Part shown: positions 1 through 15,100 of the stretch, one piece after another
Layout: each line of letters starts with the position of its first letter
Numbering within the stretch: the first letter of the stretch is position 1
Source of the DNA: Amaranthus tricolor
Taxonomy: Eukaryota; Streptophyta; Magnoliopsida; Caryophyllales; Amaranthaceae
Assembly: GCF_026212465.1 (NCBI RefSeq)
Contig: NC_080051.1
Coordinates: 1,327,001 to 1,391,000 of the forward strand
Direction of reading: 5' to 3'
Length of the DNA stretch: 64,000 nucleotides
Notes under the pieces: generated by a model
What the model saw: the letters and a program-made list of their open reading frames with translations, nothing else
Told to the model about the DNA's origin: nothing
Database searches by the model: none
Translations under genes and position numbers: made by a program

Positions 1-681
1 GAACAAGGATTAATGGTCAATGACGAATGAACGATGAAGAATGAACAAGGATCAATGAACAATGAAGATTTAACGATGAAGAATGAACAAGGATTAATGG
101 TCAATGACGAAGGAACGATGAAGAATGAACAAGGATCAATGATCAATGACGAATGAACGATGAAGAATGAACAAGGATCAATGATCAATGAAGAATGAAC
201 GATGAAGAATGAACAAGGATCAATGATCAATGAAGAATGAACGATGAAGAATGAACAAGGATTAATGGTCAATGACGAATGAACGATGAAGAATGAACAA
301 GGATCAATGAACAATGAAGAATGAACGATGAAGAATGAACAAGGATTAATGGTCAATGACGAATGAACGATGAAGAATGAACAAGGATCAATGATCAATG
401 ACGAATGAACGATGAAGAATGAACAAGGATCAATGATCAATGAAGAATGAACGATGAAGAATGAACAAGGATTAATGGTCAATGACGAATGAACGATGAA
501 GAATGAACAAGGATCAATGAACAATGAAGATTTAACGATGAAGAATGAACAAGGATTAATGGTCAATGACGAAGGAACGATGAAGAATGAACAAGGATCA
601 ATGATCAATGACGAATGAACGATGAAGAATGAACAAGGATCAATGATCAATGACGAATGAACGATGAAGAATGAACAAGGA

Positions 682-3600
682 TCAATGATCAATGAAGAAT
701 GAACAAGGATCAATGATCAAAGAAGAATGAACGATGAAGAATGAACAAGGATCAATGATCAAAGAAGAATGAACGATGAAGAATGAACAAGGATCAATGA
801 TCAATAAAGAATGAACGATGAAGAATGAACAAGGATTAATGGTCAATGACGAATGAACGATGAAGAATGAACAAGGATCAATGATCAAAGAAGAATGAAC
901 GATGAAGAATGAACAAGGATCAATGATCAATGAAGAATGAACGATGAAGAATGAACAAGGAGTAATGGTCAATGACGAATGAATGATGAAGAATGAACAA
1001 GGATCAATGATCAATGACGAATGAACGATGAAGAATGAACAACGATCAATGATCAATGAAGAATGAACAAGGATCAATAATCAATGACGAATAAACGATG
1101 AAGAATGAACAAGGATCAATGATCAATGAAGAATGAACAAGGATCAATGGTCAATGACGAATGAACGATGAAGAATGAACAAGGATCAATGATCAATGAA
1201 GAATGAACGATGAAGAATGAACAAGGATTAATGGTCAATGACGAATGAACGATGAAGAATGAACAAGGATCAATGATCAATGAAGAATGAACGATGAAGA
1301 ATGAACAAGGATCAATGATCAATGAAGAATGAACGATGAAGAATGAACAAGGAATAATGGTCAATGACGAATGAACGATGAAGAATGAACAAGGATCAAT
1401 GATCAATGACGAATGAACGATGAAGAATGAACAAGGATCAATGATCAATGAAGAATGAACAAGGATCAATGATCAAAGAAGAATGAACGATGAAGAATGA
1501 ACAAGGATCAATGATCAATGAAGAATGAACGATGAAGAATGAACAAGGATTAATGGTCAATGACGAATGAACGATGAAGAATGAACAAGGATCAATGATC
1601 AATGAAGAATGAACGATGAAGAATGAACAAGGATTAATGGTCAATGACGAATGAATGATGAAGAATGAACAAGGATCAATGATCAATGACGAATGAACGA
1701 TGAAGAATGAACAAGGATCAATGATCAATGACGAATGAACGAAGAAGAATGAACAAGGATCAATGATCAATGAAGAATGAACGATGAAGAATGAACAAGG
1801 AGTAATGGTCAATGACGAATGAACGATGAAGAATGAACAAGGATCAATGATCAATGACGAATGAACGATGAAGAATGAACAAGGATCAATGATCAATGAA
1901 GAATGAACGATGAAGAATGAACAAGGATCAATGATCAATGAAGAATGAACGATGAAGAATGAACAAGGATCAATTTTCAATGAAGAATGAACGATGAAGA
2001 ATGAACAAGGAACAATGATCAATGAAGAATGAACGATGAAGAATGAACAAGGATTAATGGTCAATGACGAATGAACGATGAAGAATGAACAAGGATCAAT
2101 GATCAATGAAGAATGAACGATGAAGAATGAACAAGGATCAATGATCAATGAAGAATGAACGATGAAGAATGAACAAGGATTAATGGTCAATGACGAATGA
2201 ACGATGAAGAATGAACAAGGATCAATGAACAATGAAGAATGAACGATGAAGAATGAACAAGGATTAATGGTCAATGACGAATGAACGATGAAGAATGAAC
2301 AAGGATCAATGATCAATGACGAATGAACGATGAAGAATGAACAAGGATCAATGATCAATGACGAATGAACGATGAAGAATGAACAAGGAGTAATGGTCAA
2401 TGACGAATGAACGATGAAGAATGAACAAGGATCAATGATCAATGACGAATGAACGATGAAGAATGAACAAGGATCAATGATCAATGAAGAATGAACAAGG
2501 ATCAATGATCAATGACGAATAAACGATGAAGAATGAACAAGGATCAATGATCAATGAAGAATGAACAAGGATCAATGGTCAATGACGAATGAACGATGAA
2601 GAATGAACAAGGATCAATGATCAATGAAGAATGAACGATGAAGAATGAACAAGGATTAATGGTCAATGACGAATGAACGATGAAGAATGAACAAGGATCA
2701 ATGATCAATGAAGAATGAACGATGAAGAATGAACAAGGATTAATGGTCAATGACGAATGAACGATGAAGAATGAACAAGGATCAATGATCAATGACGAAT
2801 GAACGATGAAGAATGAACAAGGATCAATGATCAATGAAGAATGAACAAGGATCAATGATCAATGACGAATAAACGATGAAGAATGAACAAGGATCAATGA
2901 TCAATGAAGAATGAACAAGGATCAATGATCAATGAAGAATGAACAAGGATCAATGATCAATGAAGAATGAACGATGAAGAATGAACAAGGATCAATTCTC
3001 AATGAAGAATGAACGATGAAGAATGAACAAGGAACAATGATCAATGAAGAAAGAACGATGAAGAATGAACAAGGATTAATGGTCAATGACGAATGAACGA
3101 TGAAGAATGAACAAGGATCAATGATCAATGAAGAATGAACGATGAAGAATGAACAAGGATCAATGATCAATGAAGAATGAACGATGAAGAATGAACAAGG
3201 ATTAATGGTCAATGACGAATGAACGATGAAGAATGAACAAGGATCAATGAACAATGAAGATTTAACGATGAAGAATGAACAAGGATTAATGGTCAATGAC
3301 GAAGGAACGATGAAGAATGAACAAGGATCAATGATCAATGACGAATGAACGATGAAGAATGAACAAGGATCAATGATCAATGAAGAATGAACGATGAAGA
3401 ATGAACAAGGATCAATGATCAATGAAGAATGAACGATGAAGAATGAACAAGGATTAATGGTCAATGACGAATGAACGATGAAGAATGAACAAGGATCAAT
3501 GAACAATGAAGAATGAACGATGAAGAATGAACAAGGATTAATGGTCAATGACGAATGAACGATGAAGAATGAACAAGGATCAATGATCAATGACGAATGA

Positions 3601-6160
3601 ACGATGAAGAATGAACAAGGATCAATGATCAATGAAGAATGAACGATGAAGAATGAACAAGGATTAATGGTCAATGACGAATGAACGATGAAGAATGAAC
3701 AAGGATCAATGAACAATGAAGATTTAACGATGAAGAATGAACAAGGATTAATGGTCAATGACGAAGGAACGATGAAGAATGAACAAGGATCAATGATCAA
3801 TGACGAATGAACGATGAAGAATGAACAAGGATCAATGATCAATGACGAATGAACGATGAAGAATGAACAAGGATCAATGATCAATGAAGAATGAACAAGG
3901 ATCAATGATCAAAGAAGAATGAACGATGAAGAATGAACAAGGATCAATGATCAAAGAAGAATGAACGATGAAGAATGAACAAGGATCAATGATCAATAAA
4001 GAATGAACGATGAAGAATGAACAAGGATTAATGGTCAATGACGAATGAACGATGAAGAATGAACAAGGATCAATGATCAAAGAAGAATGAACGATGAAGA
4101 ATGAACAAGGATCAATGATCAATGAAGAATGAACGATGAAGAATGAACAAGGAGTAATGGTCAATGACGAATGAATGATGAAGAATGAACAAGGATCAAT
4201 GATCAATGACGAATGAACGATGAAGAATGAACAACGATCAATGATCAATGAAGAATGAACAAGGATCAATGATCAATGACGAATAAACGATGAAGAATGA
4301 ACAAGGATCAATGATCAATGAAGAATGAACAAGGATCAATGGTCAATGACGAATGAACGATGAAGAATGAACAAGGATCAATGATCAATGAAGAATGAAC
4401 GATGAAGAATGAACAAGGATTAATGGTCAATGACGAATGAACGATGAAGAATGAACAAGGATCAATGATCAATGAAGAATGAACGATGAAGAATGAACAA
4501 GGATTAATGGTCAATGACGAATGAACGATGAAGAATGAACAAGGATCAATGATCAATGAAGAATGAACGATGAAGAATGAACAAGGATCAATGATCAATG
4601 AAGAATGAACGATGAAGAATGAACAAGGAATAATGGTCAATGACGAATGAACGATGAAGAATGAACAAGGATCAATGATCAATGACGAATGAACGATGAA
4701 GAATGAACAAGGATCAATGATCAATGAAGAATGAACAAGGATCAATGATCAAAGAAGAATGAACGATGAAGAATGAACAAGGATCAATGATCAATGAAGA
4801 ATGAACGATGAAGAATGAACAAGGATTAATGGTCAATGACGAATGAACGATGAAGAATGAACAAGGATCAATGATCAATGAAGAATGAACGATGAAGAAT
4901 GAACAAGGATTAATGGTCAATGACGAATGAATGATGAAGAATGAACAAGGATCAATGATCAATGACGAATGAACGATGAAGAATGAACAAGGATCAATGA
5001 TCAATGACGAATGAACGAAGAAGAATGAACAAGGATCAATGATCAATGAAGAATGAACGATGAAGAATGAACAAGGAGTAATGGTCAATGACGAATGAAC
5101 GATGAAGAATGAACAAGGATCAATGATCAATGACGAATGAACGATGAAGAATGAACAAGGATCAATGATCAATGAAGAATGAACGATGAAGAATGAACAA
5201 GGATCAATGATCAATGAAGAATGAACGATGAAGAATGAACAAGGATCAATTTTCAATGAAGAATGAACGATGAAGAATGAACAAGGAACAATGATCAATG
5301 AAGAATGAACGATGAAGAATGAACAAGGATTAATGGTCAATGACGAATGAACGATGAAGAATGAACAAGGATCAATGATCAATGAAGAATGAACGATGAA
5401 GAATGAACAAGGATCAATGATCAATGAAGAATGAACGATGAAGAATGAACAAGGATTAATGGTCAATGACGAATGAACGATGAAGAATGAACAAGGATCA
5501 ATGAACAATGAAGAATGAACGATGAAGAATGAACAAGGATTAATGGTCAATGACGAATGAACGATGAAGAATGAACAAGGATCAATGATCAATGACGAAT
5601 GAACGATGAAGAATGAACAAGGATCAATGATCAATGACGAATGAACGATGAAGAATGAACAAGGAGTAATGGTCAATGACGAATGAACGATGAAGAATGA
5701 ACAAGGATCAATGATCAATGACGAATGAACGATGAAGAATGAACAAGGATCAATGATCAATGAAGAATGAACAAGGATCAATGATCAATGACGAATAAAC
5801 GATGAAGAATGAACAAGGATCAATGATCAATGAAGAATGAACAAGGATCAATGGTCAATGACGAATGAACGATGAAGAATGAACAAGGATCAATGATCAA
5901 TGAAGAATGAACGATGAAGAATGAACAAGGATTAATGGTCAATGACGAATGAACGATGAAGAATGAACAAGGATCAATGATCAATGAAGAATGAACGATG
6001 AAGAATGAACAAGGATTAATGGTCAATGACGAATGAACGATGAAGAATGAACAAGGATCAATGATCAATGACGAATGAACGATGAAGAATGAACAAGGAT
6101 CAATGATCAATGAAGAATGAACAAGGATCAATGATCAATGACGAATAAACGATGAAGAAT
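682..6160. repeat. Partial 3.2-kb higher-order repeat
   Basis: The order of variant units at about 682-2880 recurs at about 3874-6160. The offset is 3192 bp at first and 3276 bp after about 1440, where the second copy carries two extra 42-bp units. Shared markers include CAACGATCA units (about 1046 and 4231), GATCAATTTTCAATG units (about 1972 and 5248) and the GAACGAAGAAG unit (about 1737 and 5014). This indicates an older, partly eroded higher-order period that predates the 6.8-kb duplication, since the later part of it is carried inside that block. Confidence 0.7.
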
Positions 6161-9100
6161 GAACAAGGATCAATGATCAATGAAGAATGAACAAGGATCA
6201 ATGGTCAATGACGAATGAACGATGAAGAATGAACAAGGATCAATGATCAATGAAGAATGAACGATGAAGAATGAACAAGGATTAATGATCAATGAAGAAT
6301 GAACAAGGATCAATGATCAATGAAGAATGAACGATGAAGAATGAACAAGGAGTAATGGTCAATGACGAATGAACGATGAAGAATGAACAAGGATCAATGA
6401 TCAATGACGAATGAACGATGAAGAATGAACAAGGATCAATGATCAATGAAGAATGAACGATGAAGAATGAACAAGGATCAATGATCAATGAAGAATGAAC
6501 GATGAAGAATGAACAAGGATCAATTCTCAATGAAGAATGAACGATGAAGAATGAACAAGGAACAATGATCAATGAAGAATGAACGATGAAGAATGAACAA
6601 GGATTAATGGTCAATGACGAATGAACGATGAAGAATGAACAAGGATCAATGATCAATGAAGAATGAACGATGAAGAATGAACAAGGATCAATGATCAATG
6701 AAGAATGAACGATGAAGAATGAACAAGGATTAATGGTCAATGACGAATGAACGATGAAGAATGAACAAGGATCAATGAACAATGAAGAATGAACGATGAA
6801 GAATGAACAAGGATTAATGGTCAATGACGAATGAACGATGAAGAATGAACAAGGATCAATGATCAATGACGAATGAACGATGAAGAATGAACAAGGATCA
6901 ATGATCAATGACGAATGAACGATGAAGAATGAACAAGGAGTAATGGTCAATGACGAATGGAGGATGAAGAATGAACAAGGATCAATGATCAATGACGAAT
7001 GAACGATGAAGAATGAACAAGGATCAATGATCAATGAAGAATGAACAAGGATCAATGATCAATGACGAATAAACGATGAAGAATGAACAAGGATCAATGA
7101 TCAATGAAGAATGAACAAGGATCAATGGTCAATGACGAATGAACGATGAAGAATGAACAAGGATCAATGATCAATGAAGAATGAACGATGAAGAATGAAC
7201 AAGGATTAATGGTCAATGACGAATGAACGATGAAGAATGAACAAGGATCAATGATCAATGAAGAATGAACGATGAAGAATGAACAAGGATTAATGGTCAA
7301 TGACGAATGAACGATGAAGAATGAACAAGGATCAATGATCAATGATCAATGACGAATGAACGATGAAGAATGAACAAGGATCAATGATCAATGAAGAATG
7401 AACAAGGATCAATGATCAATGACGAATAAGCGATGAAGAATGAACAAGGATCAATGATCAATGAAGAATGAACAAGGATCAATGGTCAATGACGAATGAA
7501 CGATGAAGAATGAACAAGGATCAATGATCAATGAAGAATGAACGATGAAGAATGAACAAGGATTAATGGTCAATGACGAATGAACGATGAAGAATGAACA
7601 AGGATCAATGATCAAAGAAGAATGAACAAGGATCAATGATCAATGAAGAATGAACGATGAAGAATGAACAAGGAGTAATGGTCAATGACGAATGAACGAT
7701 GAAGAATGAACAAGGATCAATGATCAATGACGAATGAACGATGAAGAATGAACAAGGATCAATGATTAATGAAGAATGAACAAGGATCAATGATCAATGA
7801 CGAATAAACGATGAAGAATGAACAAGGATCAATGATCAATGAAGAATGAACAAGGATCAATGGTCAATGACGAATGAACGATGAAGAATGAACAAGGATC
7901 AATGATCAATGAAGAATGAACGATGAAGAATGAACAAGGATTAATGGTCAATGACGAATGAACGATGAAGAATGAACAAGGATCAATGATCAATGAAGAA
8001 TGAACGATGAAGAATGAACAAGGATTAATGGTCAATGACGAATGAACGATGAAGAATGAACAAGGATCAATGATCAATGACGAATGAACGATGAAGAATG
8101 AACAAGGATCAATGATCAATGAAGAATGAAGGATGAAGAATGAACAAGAATCAATGATGAATGAAGAATGAATGATTAAGAATGAACAAGGATTAATGGT
8201 CAATGATGAATGAACGATGAAGAATGAACAAGGATCAATGATCAATGACGAATGAACGATGAAGAAGAACAAGGATCAATGATCAATGAAGAATGAACGA
8301 TGAAGAATGAACAAGGATTAATGGTCAATGACGAATGAACGATGAAGAATGAACAAGGATCAATGATCAATGAAGAATGAACAAGGATTAATGGTCAATG
8401 ACGAATGAACGATGAAGAATGAACAAGGATCAATGATCAATGAAGAATGAACGATGAAGAATGAACAAGGATTAATGGTCAACGACGAATGAATGATGAA
8501 GAATGAACAAGGATCAATGATCAATGACGAATGAACGATGAAGAATGAACAAGGATCAATGATCAATGACGAATTAACGATGAAGAATGAACAAGGATCA
8601 ATGATCAATGAAGAATGAACGATGAAGAATGAACAAGGAGTAATGGTCAATGACGAATGAACGATGAAGAATGAACAAGGATCAATGATCAATGACGAAT
8701 GAACGATGAAGAATGAACAAGGATCAATGATCAATGAAGAATGAACGATGAAGAATGAACAAGGATCAATGATCAATGAAGAATGAACGATGAAGAATGA
8801 ACAAGGATCAATTCTCAATGAAGAATGAACGATGAAGAATGAACAAGGAACAATGATCAATGAAGAATGAACGATGAAGAATGAACAAGGATTAATGGTC
8901 AATGACGAATGAACGATGAAGAATGAACAAGGATCAATGATCAATGAAGAATGAACGATGAAGAATGAACAAGGATCAATGATCAATGAAGAATGAACGA
9001 TGAAGAATGAACAAGGATTAATGGTCAATGACGAATGAACGATGAAGAATGAAAAAGGATCAATGAACAATGAAGAATGAACGATGAAGAATGAACAAGG

Positions 9101-12100
9101 ATTAATGGTCAATGACGAGTGAACGATGAAGAATGAACAAGGATCAATGATCAATGACGAATGAACGATGAAGAATGAACAAGGATCAATGATCAATGAC
9201 GAATGAACGATGAAGAATGAACAAGGAGTAATGGTCAATGACGAATGAACGATGAAGAATGAACAAGGATCAATGATCAATGACGAATGAACGATGAAGA
9301 ATGAACAAGGATCAATGATCAATGAAGAATGATCAAGGATCAATGATCAATGACGAATAAACGATGAAGAATGAACAAGGATCAATGATCAATGAAGAAC
9401 GAACAAGGATCAATGGTCAATGACGAATGAACGATGAAGAATGAACAAGGATCAATGATCAATGAAGAATGAACGATGAAGAATGAACAAGGATTAATGG
9501 TCAATGACGAATGAACGATGAAGAATGAACAAGGATCAATGATCAATGAAGAATGAACGATGAAGAATGAACAAGGATTAATGGTCAATGACGAATGAAC
9601 GATGAAGAATGAACAAGGATCAATGATCAATGACGAATGAACGATGAAGAATGAACAAGGATCAATGATCAATGAAGAATGAACAAGGATCAATGATCAA
9701 TGACGAATAAACGATGAAGAATGAACAAGGATCAATGATCAATGAAGAATGAACAAGGATCAATGGTCAATGACGAATGAACGATGAAGAATGAACAAGG
9801 ATCAATGATCAATGAAGAATGAACGATGAAGAATGAACAAGGATTAATGGTCAATGACGAATGAACGATGAAGAATGAACAAGGATCAATGATCAAAGAA
9901 GAATGAACAAGGATCAATGATCAATGAAGAATGAACGATGAAGAATGAACAAGGAGTAATGGTCAATGACGAATGAACGATGAAGAATGAACAAGGATCA
10001 ATGATCAATGACGAATGAACGATGAAGAATGAACAAGGATCAATGATCAATGAAGAATGAACAAGGATCAATGATCAATGACGAATAAACGATGAAGAAT
10101 GAACAAGGATCAATGATCAATGAAGAATGAACAAGGATCAATGGTCAATGACGAATGAACGATGAAGAATGAACAAGGATCAATGATCAATGAAGAATGA
10201 ACGATGAAGAATGAACAAGGATTAATGGTCAATGACGAATGAACGATGAAGAATGAACAAGGATCAATGATCAATGAAGAATGAACGATGAAGAATGAAC
10301 AAGGATTAATGGTCAATGACGAATGAACGATGAAGAATGAACAAGGATCAATGATCAATGACGAATGAACGATGAAGAATGAACAAGGATCAATGATCAA
10401 TGAAGAATGAACGATGAAGAATGAACAAGGATCAATGATGAATGAAGAATGAACGATTAAGAATGAACAAGGATTAATGGTCAATGACGAAAGAACGATG
10501 AAGAATGAACAAGGATCAATGATCAATGACGAATGAACGATGAAGAAGAACAAGGATCAATGATCAATGAAGAATGAACGATGAAGAATGAACAAGGATT
10601 AATGGTCAATGACGAATGAACGATGAAGAATGAACAAGGATCAATGATCAATGAAGAATGAACGATGAAGAATGAATAAGGATCAATGATAAATGAAAAA
10701 TGAACGATGAAGAATGAATAAGGATCAATTATCAATGACGAATGAACGATGAAGAATGAACAAGGATCAATGATCAATGAAGAATGAACGATGAAGAATG
10801 AACAAGGAGTAATGGTCAATGACGAATGAACGATGAAGAATGAACAAGGATCAATGATCAATGACGAATGAACGATGAAGAATGAACAAGGATCAATGAT
10901 CAATGAAGAATGAACGATGAAGAATGAACAAGGATCAATGATCAATGAAGAATGAACGATGAAGAATGAACAAGGAGTAATGGTCAATGACGAATGAATG
11001 ATGAAGAATGAACAAGGATCAATGATCAATGACGAATGAACGATGAAGAATGAACAACGATCAATGATCAATGAAGAATGAACAAGGATCAATGATCAAT
11101 GACGAATAAACGATGAAGAATGAACAAGGATCAATGATCAATGAAGAATGAACAAGGATCAATGGTCAATGACGAATGAACGATGAAGAATGAACAAGGA
11201 TCAATGATCAATGAAGAATGAACGATGAAGAATGAACAAGGATTAATGGTCAATGACGAATGAACGATGAAGAATGAACAAGGATCAATGATCAATGAAG
11301 AATGAACGATGAAGAATGAACAAGGATTAATGGTCAATGACGAATGAACGATGAAGAATGAACAAGGATCAATGATCAATGAAGAATGAACGATGAAGAA
11401 TGAACAAGGATCAATGATCAATGAAGAATGAACGATGAAGAATGAACAAGGAATAATGGTCAATGACGAATGAACGATGAAGAATGAACAAGGATCAATG
11501 ATCAATGACGAATGAACGATGAAGAATGAACAAGGATCAATGATCAATGAAGAATGAACAAGGATCAATGATCAAAGAAGAATGAACGATGAAGAATGAA
11601 CAAGGATCAATGATCAATGAAGAATGAACGATGAAGAATGAACAAGGATTAATGGTCAATGACGAATGAACGATGAAGAATGAACAAGGATCAATGATCA
11701 ATGAAGAATGAACGATGAAGAATGAACAAGGATTAATGGTCAATGACGAATGAATGATGAAGAATGAACAAGGATCAATGATCAATGACGAATGAACGAT
11801 GAAGAATGAACAAGGATCAATGATCAATGACGAATGAACGAAGAAGAATGAACAAGGATCAATGATCAATGAAGAATGAACGATGAAGAATGAACAAGGA
11901 GTAATGGTCAATGACGAATGAACGATGAAGAATGAACAAGGATCAATGATCAATGACGAATGAACGATGAAGAATGAACAAGGATCAATGATCAATGAAG
12001 AATGAACGATGAAGAATGAACAAGGATCAATGATCAATGAAGAATGAACGATGAAGAATGAACAAGGATCAATTTTCAATGAAGAATGAACGATGAAGAA

Positions 12101-15100
12101 TGAACAGGGAACAATGATCAATGAAGAATGAACGATGAAGAATGAACAAGGATTAATGGTCAATGACGAATGAACGATGAAGAATGAACAAGGATCAATG
12201 ATCAATGAAGAATGAACGATGAAGAATGAACAAGGATCAATGATCAATGAAGAATGAACGATGAAGAATGAACAAGGATTAATGGTCAATGACGAATGAA
12301 CGATGAAGAATGAACAAGGATCAATGAACAATGAAGAATGAACGATGAAGAATGAACAAGGATTAATGGTCAATGACGAATGAACGATGAAGAATGAACA
12401 AGGATCAATGATCAATGACGAATGAACGATGAAGAATGAACAAGGATCAATGATCAATGACGAATGAACGATGAAGAATGAACAAGGAGTAATGGTCAAT
12501 GACGAATGAACGATGAAGAATGAACAAGGATCAATGATCAATGACGAATGAACGATGAAGAATGAACAAGGATCAATGATCAATGAAGAATGAACAAGGA
12601 TCAATGATCAATGACGAATAAACGATGAAGAATGAACAAGGATCAATGATCAATGAAGAATGAACAAGGATCAATGGTCAATGACGAATGAACGATGAAG
12701 AATGAACAAGGATCAATGATCAATGAAGAATGAACGATGAAGAATGAACAAGGATTAATGGTCAATGACGAATGAACGATGAAGAATGAACAAGGATCAA
12801 TGATCAATGAAGAATGAACGATGAAGAATGAACAAGGATTAATGGTCAATGACGAATGAACGATGAAGAATGAACAAGGATCAATGATCAATGACGAATG
12901 AACGATGAAGAATGAACAAGGATCAATGATCAATGAAGAATGAACAAGGATCAATGATCAATGACGAATAAACGATGAAGAATGAACAAGGATCAATGAT
13001 CAATGAAGAATGAACAAGGATCAATGGTCAATGACGAATGAACGATGAAGAATGAACAAGGATCAATGATCAATGAAGAATGAACGATGAAGAATGAACA
13101 AGGATTAATGATCAATGAAGAATGAACAAGGATCAATGATCAATGAAGAATGAACGATGAAGAATGAACAAGGAGTAATGGTCAATGACGAATGAACGAT
13201 GAAGAATGAACAAGGATCAATGATCAATGACGAATGAACGATGAAGAATGAACAAGGATCAATGATCAATGAAGAATGAACGATGAAGAATGAACAAGGA
13301 TCAATGATCAATGAAGAATGAACGATGAAGAATGAACAAGGATCAATTCTCAATGAAGAATGAACGATGAAGAATGAACAAGGAACAATGATCAATGAAG
13401 AATGAACGATGAAGAATGAACAAGGATTAATGGTCAATGACGAATGAACGATGAAGAATGAACAAGGATCAATGATCAATGAAGAATGAACGATGAAGAA
13501 TGAACAAGGATCAATGATCAATGAAGAATGAACGATGAAGAATGAACAAGGATTAATGGTCAATGACGAATGAACGATGAAGAATGAACAAGGATCAATG
13601 AACAATGAAGAATGAACGATGAAGAATGAACAAGGATTAATGGTCAATGACGAATGAACGATGAAGAATGAACAAGGATCAATGATCAATGACGAATGAA
13701 CGATGAAGAATGAACAAGGATCAATGATCAATGACGAATGAACGATGAAGAATGAACAAGGAGTAATGGTCAATGACGAATGGAGGATGAAGAATGAACA
13801 AGGATCAATGATCAATGACGAATGAACGATGAAGAATGAACAAGGATCAATGATCAATGAAGAATGAACAAGGATCAATGATCAATGACGAATAAACGAT
13901 GAAGAATGAACAAGGATCAATGATCAATGAAGAATGAACAAGGATCAATGGTCAATGACGAATGAACGATGAAGAATGAACAAGGATCAATGATCAATGA
14001 AGAATGAACGATGAAGAATGAACAAGGATTAATGGTCAATGACGAATGAACGATGAAGAATGAACAAGGATCAATGATCAATGAAGAATGAACGATGAAG
14101 AATGAACAAGGATTAATGGTCAATGACGAATGAACGATGAAGAATGAACAAGGATCAATGATCAATGATCAATGACGAATGAACGATGAAGAATGAACAA
14201 GGATCAATGATCAATGAAGAATGAACAAGGATCAATGATCAATGACGAATAAGCGATGAAGAATGAACAAGGATCAATGATCAATGAAGAATGAACAAGG
14301 ATCAATGGTCAATGACGAATGAACGATGAAGAATGAACAAGGATCAATGATCAATGAAGAATGAACGATGAAGAATGAACAAGGATTAATGGTCAATGAC
14401 GAATGAACGATGAAGAATGAACAAGGATCAATGATCAAAGAAGAATGAACAAGGATCAATGATCAATGAAGAATGAACGATGAAGAATGAACAAGGAGTA
14501 ATGGTCAATGACGAATGAACGATGAAGAATGAACAAGGATCAATGATCAATGACGAATGAACGATGAAGAATGAACAAGGATCAATGATTAATGAAGAAT
14601 GAACAAGGATCAATGATCAATGACGAATAAACGATGAAGAATGAACAAGGATCAATGATCAATGAAGAATGAACAAGGATCAATGGTCAATGACGAATGA
14701 ACGATGAAGAATGAACAAGGATCAATGATCAATGAAGAATGAACGATGAAGAATGAACAAGGATTAATGGTCAATGACGAATGAACGATGAAGAATGAAC
14801 AAGGATCAATGATCAATGAAGAATGAACGATGAAGAATGAACAAGGATTAATGGTCAATGACGAATGAACGATGAAGAATGAACAAGGATCAATGATCAA
14901 TGACGAATGAACGATGAAGAATGAACAAGGATCAATGATCAATGAAGAATGAAGGATGAAGAATGAACAAGGATCAATGATGAATGAAGAATGAATGATT
15001 AAGAATGAACAAGGATTAATGGTCAATGATGAATGAACGATGAAGAATGAACAAGGATCAATGATCAATGACGAATGAACGATGAAGAAGAACAAGGATC